Source: Theropithecus gelada (lineage: Eukaryota > Chordata > Mammalia > Primates > Cercopithecidae). Taken from it: DNA of 64,000 bases. The DNA lies in contig NC_037674.1 of NCBI RefSeq assembly GCF_003255815.1, forward strand, positions 1,138,365 through 1,202,364, written 5' to 3'. A program made the position numbers and the translations under genes. Shown piece by piece: positions 34,980-47,200 of this stretch; within the stretch, counting starts at the first letter, position 1, and every line of letters begins with the position of its first letter. The notes beneath the pieces are model-generated. The model ran no database searches. It was given only the letters and a program-made list of their open reading frames with translations, and was not told where the DNA came from.

Positions 34980-37075
34980 TTAAGTTTGGACTATTTCTAA
35001 GTGGCAGAATCAGGATCTGAACTTGCATCTTCTCATTCCAAGTTCAACACATGGTGACTGCCATCTAAGAGGTGAAGCAGAGGAACTTCCAGAACATTCA
35101 CTAGTTGAAATGTCTGGTTGATAAAATTCGGACTATCTGGGACGTGACTTTTTATTAGGATCCAGGATGGCTGTTTTCACCAACTCATCATCCTCACTGG
35201 AAAGAAACAGGCAACAGGCATTCTGGGTTCACCTGGAACCCAGGGAACGATCGTTTCAATACAACTGCTCCCAAATTGGTGACAAAAATCAGTTTATTTT
35301 AGGGAACAAAATTGAACCCAGTTTTTGCATCGCAGAATGTTTAAGTGTTGCTTGTGTTGTTGCTCAGTAACTTTATTCAGCTAGAAATTTCTACCTAATC
35401 ACTACATGCTGAGTCTGGGGTGGCATGAGAATATGAAGCGTCTGGTTGCCACAGGGATAAGGGTTTCTCATGCTCTTGCCAATTTCTCATCCAGAAACAC
35501 CACCATGTTTCTAAGGGAGGATCAAGGAGAATCCTGAGACAGCCTCCCTGTGGGGTTGCCGAGAGAGGATGACAGAACTCATTGTGAGAACTCCACCCAC
35601 GTCCACGCCACTGTGTCCCCTGCGAAGCAAACGTCTCAGTACACAGGGAGAAGGGCAACAAAAACTGGTGCAATAGGGAAATGGTGGAAATCTGCAGCTG
35701 TGCATGTGCGACTGGAAAATCATGCACGCACTACCCCTTGGGGAGAGATGGCAGCACCGTGAGGCCCAGCATTACATCTGGAGAAGGAACAGGAACACTT
35801 GTGAAGGTCACACTCTAAAAACTAGGTTTACAAATCATGCCTAAGACTGAGCCTTACTCCAAACATTGATAACATCTCACCCTCCCTTGGTCCAACCACC
35901 CACACGCAACAAGCGTAGAATGAAAACAGCAGTGTAGTCCAGGTGGTGACCGCAAGAGACAGATGTTCCCTGGGAAGAGTGCAAGGGGAAGAGTCAAAAC
36001 TGAGCCACAGGACCTGCAGTCAAGCAGATAGTCAACTTCAAACCTGGCTTAACTTCTAACTAAATAAGCAAGAACCCTCACGCTAAAAGCAGAGCAAAAT
36101 GAAAGGCATGCTTATTTCTAAGCATACATAAAATTTATCTGAGTATCTACTACTCTATAAAACATGTCTGGCTTCCAAATAAAATTATGGGACATACAAA
36201 AACCAAAAATAGCAGCCTGGAAAGGCAAAATAATTACTAAGAACAGAACGAGATAGGAAAGAGGGTATTTAAATAATTATTTAATATGTTAATGGCTCTA
36301 ATGGAGAAATAGACAACATGCAAGACCAAACAGGTGATTTGGTTCATCAATGGAAATTAGCATAATGGAAATTAGCAGATCAATGGAAATTATAAGAAAG
36401 AACCTAATGGAAGTGCAAGAAATAAAAAATGTAGTAATAGAGGTTAAGCATGCTTTTGATAGGCACATTAGTAAACTTATCACAGCCGAAGAAAGACGCA
36501 GTGAGCTTTACTATATGTGACTAGAAATTATCCAACCTAAAACACAAAGAGAAATACGAGCTTAAAAATCGGGACAGATAAACCAAGAGCTGTGAAAAAA
36601 ATAAGGAACTGTCTAATATGCATATTATTTGAATCTAAAAAGAAGAAGAGAAAACGATATATTTGAAGAAATAATGGCTAAGAATTTTGCAAAATAATGA
36701 CAGACACCAAAGTACAAATCCAAGAAGCTCAAACATCAGCCAGAATCAAAAGAAAACAAACAAAAAACAAAAACCTCCACCTACGTATATCATATTAAGT
36801 GTTGAAAACCAGATACAAAGGGAACATTTTGGAAGCAGCCAAAGGAAAAAAAGATACATTTTTGTTTTTTGCTTTTCCCCCCACCAGAGGAGCAAAAGGG
36901 TAAGATTCACAGAAGACTTCTCTTCAGAAATCATGCAAGAAAGAAAACAATGGAATGAAATCTTTAAGTTTCTGAAAGAAAAAAGTCAACCCACAATGAA
37001 ACTCAGTAAAAACACTTTCCAAAAGTGAAACAGACATAAACACTTTCTCAGAAAAATAAAAACTGAGGGAATTCA

Positions 37076-37350
37076 GCCGGGCTCAGTGGCTCACGCCTGT
37101 AATCCCAGCACTTTGGGAGGCCAAGGCAGGCAGATCATGAGGTCAGGAGATTGAGAGCATCCTGGCTAACATNNNNNNNNNNNNNNNNNNNNNNNNNNNN
37201 NNNNNNNNNNNNNNNNNNNNNNNNNNNNNNNNNNNNNNNNNNNNNNNNNNNNNNNNNNNNNNNNNNNNNNNNNNNNNNNNNNNNNNNNNNNNNNNNNNNN
37301 NNNNNNNNNNNNNNNNNNNNNNNNNNNNNNNNNNNNNNNNNNNTTTTCTA

Positions 37351-37387
<37 letters not shown>

Positions 37388-37550
37388 AGCTGGACATGGT
37401 GGGTTCCTGTGGTCCCAGCTACTCAGGAGGCTGAGGCAGGAGAATGGTGTGAACCCAGGAGGCGGAGCTTGCAGTGAGCCAAGATCATGCCACTGCACTC
37501 CAGCCTGGCGACAGAGCGAGACTCCGTCTCAAAAAAAAAAAAAAAAAAAA
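37076..37550 (+). mobile_element. AluY-like element containing an assembly gap
   Basis: The left end is GCCGGGCTCAGTGGCTCA and the right end is an A tail. Flanked by a GGGAATTCA duplication at 37067-37075 and 37551-37559. The middle is lost in N bases, followed by an unusually long A-run before ATTAGCTGG. Confidence 0.9.
37173..37343. other. Assembly gap (171 N)
   Basis: Undetermined bases inside an Alu, next to a long A-run. In a normal Alu only about 20 bases separate the two flanks, so the gap length is either arbitrary or hides an insertion. Confidence 0.99.
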
Positions 37551-38684
37551 GGGAATTCATTGGTGGCAGATCTAATCAATGAGAAATGGAAAGGAAGTTC
37601 TTCAGAGATAGGGAATATAATATCTTCAGAAATTTTCATCCATGAAAAGAAATGAAGAGTATTGGAAAAGTAATGAATGAGTGTATTTATGCTTTGGTAA
37701 TATTGACTTTAAAAGTTAACTGTTTAAAGCAAAAATATACAATATATTTTATGTTTATAGCATAAGAAAAAATGAAATGTATAATAGCAATTATACAAGA
37801 GATGGTAGAAAGTAATAGGGAATATACTGTTAAAAGGTTTTTATACTACATAGGTATCAGCATAATACTATTTGGAGGTCAACTCGGATTATTTAAAACT
37901 AAAAAGTTTTAAAAGATCGTTACACACAGTAAGTCTAAACAGAAAACAAAATGGGAGCATTGGTAATTAAATGTAATGAAAGCAGCAAGAGGGAAAAGGA
38001 AACAACAGCTGGAAGACATTTTTAAAAATGAGAGTGAGATCGTATATTTTAATCTGACCTTATCAATAACCACTTTATATGTTAATGATCTAAACATCCC
38101 AGATGAAATACACAGGTTGTCAGCTTGGATAAAAATCACGACTAAACTATATGCTGCATAAAAGCCACTTTAAGTATAAGGCATATTTAGGTTAAAAGTA
38201 AAAAAACAGAGAAAGGAATACCGTGCAACACTAAGCAAAAGAAAGCTGGAGTAGTTCTATGAATTTTGAACAGCGTAGATTTCAGAACAAAGGTTATTTT
38301 TAGGAATAAAGAGGAATGCTACATAATGATAAAGGGATGGATTCTCTAATAGAACATAACTTTTAATGTGTACGTACTTATCAACAGAGATTCAAAATAC
38401 ATGATGCAAAAACTGACAGATCTGAAAAGAGAAACAGACACAGAGAAATAAATATAGTTGGAAAATTTAATAATCTTTTCTAAGTGATTGAAAGGACAAA
38501 TAAACAGAAAATATGTAAGGATATGGAAGACTCGAACAATCCTATCAACCAGTTTGACATTATTTATAATTATATAATACTCCAGGCAGCAAAACAGCAG
38601 AATACATATGCTTCTGAAACACATCTAGAACGTTCAGCAAAACAGAACATATTCTGGGTTGCAAACCAAAGCCTAACATATTTA

Positions 38685-38993
38685 TTTATTTTATTTCTCA
38701 TTTTTATTTTTTGAGACAAAGTCTTACTCTGTCACCCAAGCTGTAGTGCAGTGGCGGGATCTTGGCTCACTGCAGCCTCTGCCTCCTGGGGTCAAGCTAT
38801 TCTCCTACCTCAGCATCCTGAGTAGCTGAGACTATAGGCTCACACCACCATGCCCAGCTAATTTTTGTGTCTTTAGTAGAGATGGGGTTTCACCATGTTG
38901 GCCAGGCTGGTCTTGAACTCCTGACCTCAGGTGATTCACCTGCCTCAGCCTGAAAAGTGCTGGGATTACAGGTGTGAGCTATCGTGCTGGGCC
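38685..38993 (-). mobile_element. Alu element, antisense
   Basis: Full antisense Alu in the old L1M. Target-site duplication AAAGCCTAACATATTTA (38668-38684) and AAAGCTTAACATATTTA (38994-39010), one mismatch in 17. Confidence 0.95.
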
Positions 38994-39451
38994 AAAGCTT
39001 AACATATTTAAAAGAATATAAGTCAGACAAAGTAAGTCCTTAGACTATAGTACAAATAAACTAAAAATAAATAACAGAAAGATAACTAGAGGTTTTCCAA
39101 ATATTTTAAAATTAAACAACATGTTTGTAGGTTTTTATAGGTCAGGAAGAAAATCTTAGGGGAAATTAAAAATATTTTGAACTGAAAATTAAAATACAAT
39201 CTATGAAAATTGTGTAATACAAGTAAAAACTGCTTAGATGGACATTTATAGCATTAAATACTTACACTGCAAAGAAAAAAAGACCCTTGAGTCAGTATCT
39301 AAGCTACCACCTTAAGAAACTAGAAAAAATAGCAACTTTAGTGAAAAAAAAAATCAGAGAAATGGAAACAATTAAGATTATAAAAGAAGTTAGTAAAATT
39401 TAAAAGAAAAAAACCCAAAAGTTGCTTTTTCCAAAAGTAAATAAAATTAAT

Positions 39452-40025
39452 ATATTAGTTTTTCTATTGCTATATTAACAACTGATTGCAGATGTAGTGT
39501 TTTAAGAAAACACCCATTATTGTGTCACAGTTCCGTGGGTCAGTCGTCCAGGCATGATATTACTACACTCTCTCCTTAGGGTCGCAAAAGAGTGAAATCC
39601 ACATGCTAGCAGGGCTGCATTCTTTTCTGGGGGCTCTAGTGAAAAATCTCCTAAGATCAAGCAGGTTTTGGCAGCATTCAGCTCCTTGTGGCTACAAGAT
39701 GGAGTCCTTTGTTTCCCCACTGTCTGTTAGCCAGTGGTTGCACTCAGCTCCCCCTTTCCTTTCCATATTTAAGCCAGCAAGACCACGTCCAATTCTTCCG
39801 GTGCCTCAACTCTCTAAGTTCCCCTTCTGGAACCAGTCAGAGAAAACTCCATTTGTAAAGGGCTTGTATAATCAAGTAAAGCCCACCCAGATAATTTCCA
39901 TGCCTTAAATTCAACTGTGTCGTATAAATAACTTAGTCATGGGAGTCAAATCCATCAAGTTCATAGTATTGAAGATTATGCAGCAGGTGGGAAATCCTGG
40001 AGGCCATTTTAGAATTCTCCCCATT
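39452..40025 (-). mobile_element. MLT1-type LTR, antisense, inside L1M
   Basis: Reverse complement of MLT1 text: TATTAGTTTTTCTATTGC at one end, CACAGTTCCGTGGGTCAG, CAGGGCTGCATTCTTTTCTGG, GCCCACCCAGATAATTTCC, and GGAGGCCATTTTAGAATTC at the other. Non-coding relic. Confidence 0.72.
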
Positions 40026-41329
40026 GCAACTGATAAACCTCTAGAGAGTCCAAGCAAGAGAAAGAGATAAGACACAAATCACCAATATCAGGAATGAAGG
40101 GGGTGTGGCGGCAACATTACGGGATGGTGAGGGAACAGTGCTGAATGCATAACACCATGCCAATAATTCTGCAACTTCGGTGAAATGAACATATCCCCTG
40201 AAAAACACAAACTATGAAGACTCACTCAAGAAGAAATAACCTGAATAAACCTATATCTATTAAGTTAAATTTTAGTCTTTCTAAAAATACCATTCAAATC
40301 ACGGAAGGCTTCACTAGCAAATCATACCGAGGATCTAAGAAAGAAATAGCACCAATTCTATACAATTTTTTTTTTTTTCTCAGAAAATAGAACAAAAGGG
40401 AACTACACCCAACTTACTCTATTAGGCCTTAATAGCAAAACCAGACACAGGTATTTTCTGAAAATGACAGGCTAATATACTTAATTAATGCAGACACAAA
40501 AACCATCAACAGAATAATAGCAAACTGAATCTAGCTAAACACACACACACCACATGACAGGAATACAAGGCTGGTGACATTCAAAAATCAATCACGATAA
40601 CTCAACATATTAACACACTAAATAGGAAGCACGATTATTTAGAAAATGTAAAACAAATTTTGATAAATTGAAACATCAATTTATAATTAAAAGCTTCTAG
40701 CAAACTAGGAATAGAAAGGAATGTCATTAACCAATAAAGCGCATCTACAGAAACACTACAGCTAACATTATCTCCTTAATTGATTATGGGCTAGACTTAG
40801 TGACTCACTACTAACAAGTAGAAAACTGCAAAGAAAATATTGTAACTTTACAGTGGCGAAATCTGGCAGACAGAACTTTAACCAAGCGATCAAGGTTAAC
40901 GCCACCAGTAATAAGCTATATTGGCATCATGTAATTCCTGTGTGATACGATGAGAAGCGCCTAACATGAGAAAACAGACAAGACCAAGTTGAGGACATTC
41001 TACAAAATATTTCACCAGTAGGGATCAAAAGTGTCAAGGTCATAAAAAAGAAATTACCATAGATTTGAAGAGACTAAAGAGATATGAACACTAAATGCAA
41101 CATGGTATCGAGAATTGGATCCTAGAACAGAAAAAATACATTAGTGGAAAAACTGGTCAAGTCTGAATAGAGACTGTAGTTTAGCTAAGAGTATTGTGCC
41201 CATGCTAATTTTTTAGTTTTGATAACCTTGCTATGGCAAAGTAAAATATTAACATTAAGGGAAAGTGAGCAAAATGTAAAATTCTCTTGTAAATCAAAAA
41301 TTATTTTTGAAGGAAAAATTTTTAAAAAC

Positions 41330-42590
41330 CTGTTAACTTGTAAGCTTATACTCAGCAAATATATGTTCAAAGAATGAAGGCAAAATAAAGACTTTCCTAG
41401 ACATGAAAGCTGAATTGATCATTAGCAAACCCACACTACTATCAATGTTAGAGGAAATCTTTGGGGGTGGGGGAAGGAAAAAAAAGATACCAAATGGAAA
41501 TCTGGATCCACACAAATGAAATGTCAGTCCTGGAAATGGTAACTACAGAGGGAAATAAAGTTTATTTTCATTCTATTTAAATCTCCTTAACAAAAATATT
41601 AACTATGTAGTATGATATTTAACATATGCAAAAGTAAAATGTATAATCACAATAGCATGAAGTTTGGGAATGGAAAAATATAAGTGTATTCTCGTAAAAT
41701 TCTTACATCATACATACAGTGGTAAAATATTTAAGGGTACCCTGTAATAAGTTCAAGATGTATACAATAAGCTCTAAAATAAACTGCTAAAATAACAAGT
41801 CAGAAAGTTATAGCTCAAAAGGTAACTATGAAGATAAAATGGCATCATAAAATATGTTCAATCAATATGAAAGAAGGTAGAAGAAGAGGAAAAATGTGAA
41901 CAAAAAATAGACAAGTAGAGGAGAAAAAGAACAAAAGATGAGAAAAAGGAGAAACAGAACAAAAAAGCAAGATCACAGATTAAAACCAAAAGTGTCAATA
42001 ATTACATCAAGTTTAAATTGTGCAAATACTCCAATTAAGTCATAGTTTTTTGATTCGGATATATAAGCAAGACTCAACTACACGTTACCTATAAGAAAAA
42101 GAGTTTAATAATAAAGACAATAGACTAAAAGTAAAAGATTAAATAAAAGTTTTACCATAGTAATAATAATCAAAGGAAGCTCAAGAGCCCATATTAATCT
42201 CAAAGTAGATTTTAGGACAAAGAACATCATGAGAGATAAAGAAGTTCATTTCCTAATGAAAAAGGGTCAGTGCCACAAGAGAAATAATCACCCTAAACAT
42301 TCATGCACCTAATAACAGAGCTTCCAATTTCATGAAATAAAAATGGACAGAATTGCAAGGAGAAATAGACGAATCTACAATTATGCTTAGTGATTTCAGT
42401 ACTTCGCTCTCAATAAATGCTTGAACATGCAGACAGGAAATAAGTGAGAATACAAGAGATTTGAACAACACTAGCAATCAACTTGACCTAATTTGCATTT
42501 ATAGAACAGTCCGCCCAATGTCAGTAGAGTACACATCCTTGGTATGTGCACATAAAATAGACCGTATTCTGAGCCCTGGGATAAGTCAAA
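41330..42590 (+). mobile_element. Second L1M fragment, sense (ORF1 end to ORF2 start)
   Basis: Starts with ORF1-end text (GAAGGCAAAATAAAGACTTTC; GATACCAAATGGAAATCTGG) and passes into ORF2 (AACATTCATGCACCTAATAAC; GACAGAATTGCAAGGAGAAA). Many stops. Confidence 0.68.
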
Positions 42591-42905
42591 TTATTGTACA
42601 CGCAATAACTTGGACAAATCTCCAGAGGATTATGCTGAGTGAAAGAAAAGAAAGAAGAAAAGTCAAATCCAAAAGTTCCATTTTATATGATTCCACTGAT
42701 ACAGGATTCCTGAAATGGAGAGCAGATGAGGGGTTGCAGCGAGCTACAGAGGGGGTGCGGGTGGGAGCACAGTGGGTGTGGTATAAAAAGGTCTCAGTGA
42801 GAGGCCCACGTGGTGATCGAAATGTTCTCATCTTGACTGGATTCGTGCCTGTAATACGGTTGTGGTGGTCGCCTTTTCCCCAAAGCATTACTATCACATT
42901 GTGAA
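42591..42905 (+). mobile_element. L1M ORF2 end and 3' UTR fragment, sense
   Basis: Continues with TTATGCTGAGTGAAAGAAAAG, ATATGATTCCACTGATACAG and GAAATGTTCTCATCTTGACTG, matching old L1M 3' text; most of ORF2 is missing between this and the previous fragment. Confidence 0.6.
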
Positions 42906-42959
42906 ATATATATTTGGCTTCATCCCCGTTTTCTGGCATGCAACTCCAAAAAATCCTTG

Positions 42960-43860
42960 GCATCTCCCAGGTGATGCCTGTTTTGTGTGCTAATAATTGA
43001 CTGATGGCTGGCAGCCGCTAGGCACCTTCAGGATGGGGCTGGTCACTTGAAAGACCGAGGCAGGATTAGAAGGCTGGGACTTTCAGCCTCACTCCCCAGC
43101 CTCGAGGGAGAGGAGAAACCTGAAAGTTAAGTTGATCACCAATGGCCAGAGGTTTAACCAACCATGCCTGTGTAATAAAGTCTCTGTGAGAGGTCCCAAA
43201 GGACAGGGTTCTGAGCACTTCCAGATGGCTGAATGTGGGGAGGCTGACGGGAACGGGAACAAGAGCTCACCCACGTGTGGATGCACCCCAACTCCATGGG
43301 GGGGAGGCTCCTGCCCTGAGACCCTTCCAGACCTCACCCTACATATTATCTCTTCATCAGCCTGGTTATCTGTATCCTGTAAAATATCCTTTGTAATAAA
43401 TTAGTAATCTGAAATAAGTATTTCCCTGAGTTCTGTGAGCCGTTCCAGAAAATTGATCAGTCCCAAAGAGGGGGTTGTGAGAACCCCAACTTGGAGCCCA
43501 TTGGTCAGAAGCTCCGGAGGCCTGGACTTGCCATGGGTGTCTTGAGTGTGGGGTGGTTTTAAGGATTGAGCCCTCCACCTTTAGGATTTGATGCTGTCTC
43601 CAGGTGGATAGTGTCAGAATTGAATAGGAGGACCCCCAGCCAGTGTCCCCTGTAGAACTGACTGCAAGCTTGAGGTGTGGGGGAAAGAGCCACACATTTG
43701 GTCACAGAAATCTGTATTGACTGTTGCTGTTGAGTGAGAGAATAGGAGAAAGCACTTTGAGTGTGTGTTTTTCCAGACACAGTTACCACTGGGGCAACTG
43801 AATACAGGGTGCATGGGATCTCAGTATTTTTTCTTACAACTAAATTTCAATATAAAATCA
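42960..43860 (+). mobile_element. Probable LTR or medium-reiterated repeat, family not named
   Basis: The section TTTGTAATAAATTAGTAATC, CCCTGAGTTCTGTGAGCCG, GGAGCCCATTGGTCAGAAG, GATGCTGTCTCCAGGTGGAT and TTTGGTCACAGAAATCTG is familiar as a dispersed LTR-like repeat. The family and the 5' boundary are uncertain. Confidence 0.4.
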
Positions 43861-44911
43861 TTTCTAAATAAAATCATTAAACAGCCTGTGGATCAATCAA
43901 TAAATCAAAATACAAGCTACAAAGTATTATTCATTGAATAAAAATGATACTGCATATAACACTGAATGAAAATAAACTTAGTTTACATGATCAATGGTTG
44001 TAATTTAGACTTCATGTTAAATTTGATTAGCTTCTTTGACCTAAGCCATCTAATTTTTATTATCTACATGTTACACCCTCTCCTACCTTGAGCTTGACAT
44101 TCCTTTTAGAGTGCTCTGATGCTGGTGATTGTGGCTTCGGTCCTGGAAGGACTCACCTTGTTACTTGGCCCCTATGGGTTGAGATCCCTGAAAGCCAATG
44201 TTTGAGAATGCTTCAACATGGGTATGCAAGACTCATGGGGCAGGAAGCAAGTGTTGTCCCCTAAAAGCTGTCATTGTCTCAATATCGCATCACACTCTTC
44301 TCCTGCTTGTAGGCGATTCCAGTAAAATAAACCAGAGGTGTACCTGAAATGAAAACTCTTTGTTTCTCATCCCTAAGTGTTCAAAGGTGTTTGCACACAA
44401 CCAAACGAGACAGAACTCGGACTCAGCTCTCAATATCTGAAGGATGCAGAAGATGAGGAGAGCCAGGCTGAGATGTTTCAGAAGCATATTTTCCTTTGTA
44501 TAAATCCGTTCCGACCTTGTGTCCTAAGGCTTCGGGATTTTTCACAGGTGATGGAATCCGTTCAACCCCAGGGTGAGAGATGAGCTGTCAGGTAGGAGGC
44601 CTGACTTAAATACAGTAGATTGCAGGAGAATGAGCCTCACTTGGGATGGAACTCATTCTGTCTGGGAGAAGGGTTTAAAACGTCTCTGAGGTGACTGACA
44701 TTGAGGCTCTAAAAGGCAGCCTCGAGGACTAGCCTGATGCTCGTTTCATCCCATAACTGTCTGCAGGGAACATTCCAGGAAGACTTGTAGAGCTTGCTTA
44801 GAAGAGTCTGTTCTGGTTACATCACTGTGGTTGATGTCTGTGCTCTTCAGGGACAAAGGTGCTAATCTGCTTCTACCACCTATTTCAACATTTAGAAACA
44901 CACATTACTTT

Positions 44912-45192
44912 GGCCGGGTGCAGTGGCTCACGCCTGTAATCCCAGCACTTTGGGAGGCCAAGATGAGCAGATCATGAGGTCAAGAGATCGAGACCATTGT
45001 GGCTAACACGGTGAAAATCCGTCTCTACTAAAAATACAAAAAAATTAGCTGGGCGTGGTGGCGGGCGCCCGTAGTCCCGGCTACTCCAGAGGCTGAGGCA
45101 GGAGAATGGTGTGAACCCGGGAGGCGGAGCTTGCAGTGAGCCGAGATTGCACCACTGCACTCCAGCCTGGGCGACAGAGCGAGACTCTGCCT

Positions 45193-45225
<33 letters not shown>
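44912..45225 (+). mobile_element. AluY element with target-site duplication
   Basis: Low-divergence Y-type Alu with an A tail of about 33. Duplication AGAAACACACATTACTT (44894-44910) and AGAAACATACATTACTT (45226-45242), one mismatch in 17. Confidence 0.97.
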
Positions 45226-45228
<3 letters not shown>

Positions 45229-46107
45229 AACATACATTACTTCTTATTTTCCTCAGACAGCCTCCCCAGGCTAAATCTAAGGTCATCTTTTACCTTTCCA
45301 TTCCCCCTTACGTAAGATTCCTGGGTTAATTTTTTCTTTTTTTTTTTAACAGCAAATACAAATTACACCTGCAGGTCATCAGAAATATCAGAAATGTAAT
45401 GATACGGTGCATGCAGATGATCAGACTGTGGTACTGAGCACTGCAAAGTGTGCACTCACTTAACCGATACAACGGGGGAATGTATCCTAAAATAAAAATA
45501 AATGAGAACATGGAGTAGGCTGGGTACATTTTTAGGACCAAATTAGCAGGTGGGGCTTAGGGAAGATCCCAACAGGAAAGGCGTCTTAGGGGCTGGGAAT
45601 ATAAGGGCTTGCTTTATTTAGCACGTTTATGTCACGTCTGGCTGGTGCTGGGCCTTTGCCCACAGATCCATTTCTTACCTCTCTCTTGCACCACTCTGTA
45701 CCTCTCGAAGACTGACAGGTACAGCTGTTTCTGCAGCTCCCCGGTGCATGGCTGAGAGGAGTCCCAGTGGGAAATGTAGCCGGCAGGGTGGAGCAGGAGG
45801 GAAGTCAGGGCGGTTCTCCTCCCCGTCTGCCTCAGGCTGTGTGTCAGGTGCTGTCTTGGCTTCCGGGAGATGCTGTGAACCAGGCCTCTAGCAACAGCGC
45901 CTGCTGCCTCTGTCCTACCAGGCTGGGCATGAGGGTGCTTCCATCCTTGCTCATCTCTGGGTTATCTCACTATTCCCTGTTTGTCTTCCCTGCCCTTCAG
46001 TTCATCCTTGAATTCCCTGCATTCAGTTCCCTCGTGCTCATTTCCTGGTCACGCTCTGCCCAGCTCAAATCAGCTGATAGTAAGGTCCACTCCCCACGCG
46101 GAGAGAC

Positions 46108-46635
46108 GTGAGCTTGCTTCTCCGAGTGCTGCTCCTCCGTGCCTCCTTGCTCTGTGTGTCCCAGACACTGACCCTCTTTTTGCAGCAGGGACACGCTGTG
46201 CATCCTCTGCCAGGGGACTCGGCTCTCGAGCAGCCCAGCCGCCCAGAGTCACCTGTTCCACCAGGTCCGACGCAGCCTTTGCCGGGCGAGCTCCTCCCGC
46301 CCTTTGGGTCTCGGTTTCAAGGTCTCTTTCCGGACTTCTGGGGTGAGCTCAGGCTCCCGTATCCACATCCACTTGTGGAGAATTCTGCCTGTGGGCTTCC
46401 CTCAGCTCATCACAGGTGTGACTTTGTACCAGTCTGTGACACTGTGCGATTCATGTTCGTCCTCCCGACAGTGAGAGCTGGGCCTGTGTTTCCTTCAGTC
46501 ATTGTTTCATTGTCAGTGCCCAGCAAGAGATATTACCGACACCAGATGATGATGCAACGTCAGGCACAAACGAATGGAATGCTGGACCCGCTTCAGCTGG
46601 CAGCCACATGGAGAAGTAGGTTAAGGGAGTCATGA
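46108..46635 (+). other. Unrecognised 175-codon open frame
   Basis: The longest open frame in the window outside repeats. It starts MSLLLRVLLLRASLLCVS and is rich in proline, leucine and serine. It matches no family I know, has no visible splice or promoter context, and overlaps other open frames in a moderately GC-rich stretch (45.7-46.6 kb). Most likely chance; a non-coding exon or an old pseudogene are alternatives. Confidence 0.12.
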
Positions 46636-46647
46636 CCTAAGTAGGAA

Positions 46648-46873
46648 CTGCTGTGGACTCCGGTCTCCCTGCCTTTCTCACCCTTTCGCGTATTCTCAGC
46701 ACCTGCTGTGGACTCGGGTCTCCCTGCCTTTCTCACCCTTTCGCGTATTCTCAGCACCTGCTGGGGACTCGGATCTCCCTGCCTGTCTCACCCTTTCGCA
46801 TATTCTCAGCACCTGCTGTGGACTCGGGTCTCCCTGCCTTTCTCACCCTTTCGCATATTCTCAGCACCTGCTG
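46648..46873. repeat. 55-bp minisatellite, 4 near-identical copies
   Basis: Units at 46648-46702, 46703-46757, 46758-46812 and 46813-46867, plus six bases of a fifth. The unit runs from CTGCTGTGGACTCGGGTCTC to GCGTATTCTCAGCAC. Copies differ by only a few bases (GCG versus GCA groups 1-2 against 3-4). Open frames across it are a by-product. Confidence 0.97.
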
Positions 46874-47009
46874 ACTTTCTGATGTGCCTCGCAGATTCCA
46901 ATACAACTATATTGTTCTCTGTGCCTATCAGAATTGCCTGTTTGTTTAGTCGCCCATCATCAAAACGCATATTCTGTAAAGCAGCGGTCTAGCACGATAC
47001 TTAGACGCA

Positions 47010-47200
47010 CAGCCATAGGGACTGCACTGTCTGGATTTTGGCTGTGTCCAATTTCTGTTCCACTTTCCTCATCAGTGAAAGGGGAATAATAATAGTATCC
47101 ATGTCTCTTATGGTTTTTGAGAAGAAATCTTAAACGTAAAGCCCCCAGAACAGGGCCTAAGCCATGGAAAGTATCAGCGCGTGTTAGCTTCGTTTTTAAA
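47010..47200 (+). mobile_element. MIR element
   Basis: Matches the MIR core: CACTTTCCTCATCAGTGAAAG, GGAATAATAATAGTATCC and CCCCCAGAACAGGGCCTAAG. Confidence 0.6.

Larger units (their letters stand above)
35780..41290 (+). mobile_element. Old L1M element, sense, near complete but interrupted
   Basis: Reads in L1 order: 5' region (about 35780-36300), ORF1-like text (AATGGAGAAATAGACAACATG; AGGAGCAAAAGGGTAAGATTC; CAAGAAAGAAAACAATGGAA, to 37060), ORF2 (37560-40790, for example GGATAAAAATCACGACTAAAC and ATATTCTGGGTTGCAAACC) and a 3' UTR end (GAGGACATTCTACAAAATATT, TAGAACAGAAAAAATACATT, to about 41290). It is riddled with stops and frameshifts. An Alu with an N gap, a second Alu and an antisense MLT1 LTR are inserted in it. 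Confidence 0.7.

Noticed and set aside
37151..37498. Frames running through N bases
   Set aside because: Translation of unknown bases has no meaning; the region is an Alu with a gap.
46648..46873. CRISPR-like direct repeats
   Set aside because: The units are directly adjacent with no unique spacers, and the genome is a primate; it is a minisatellite.
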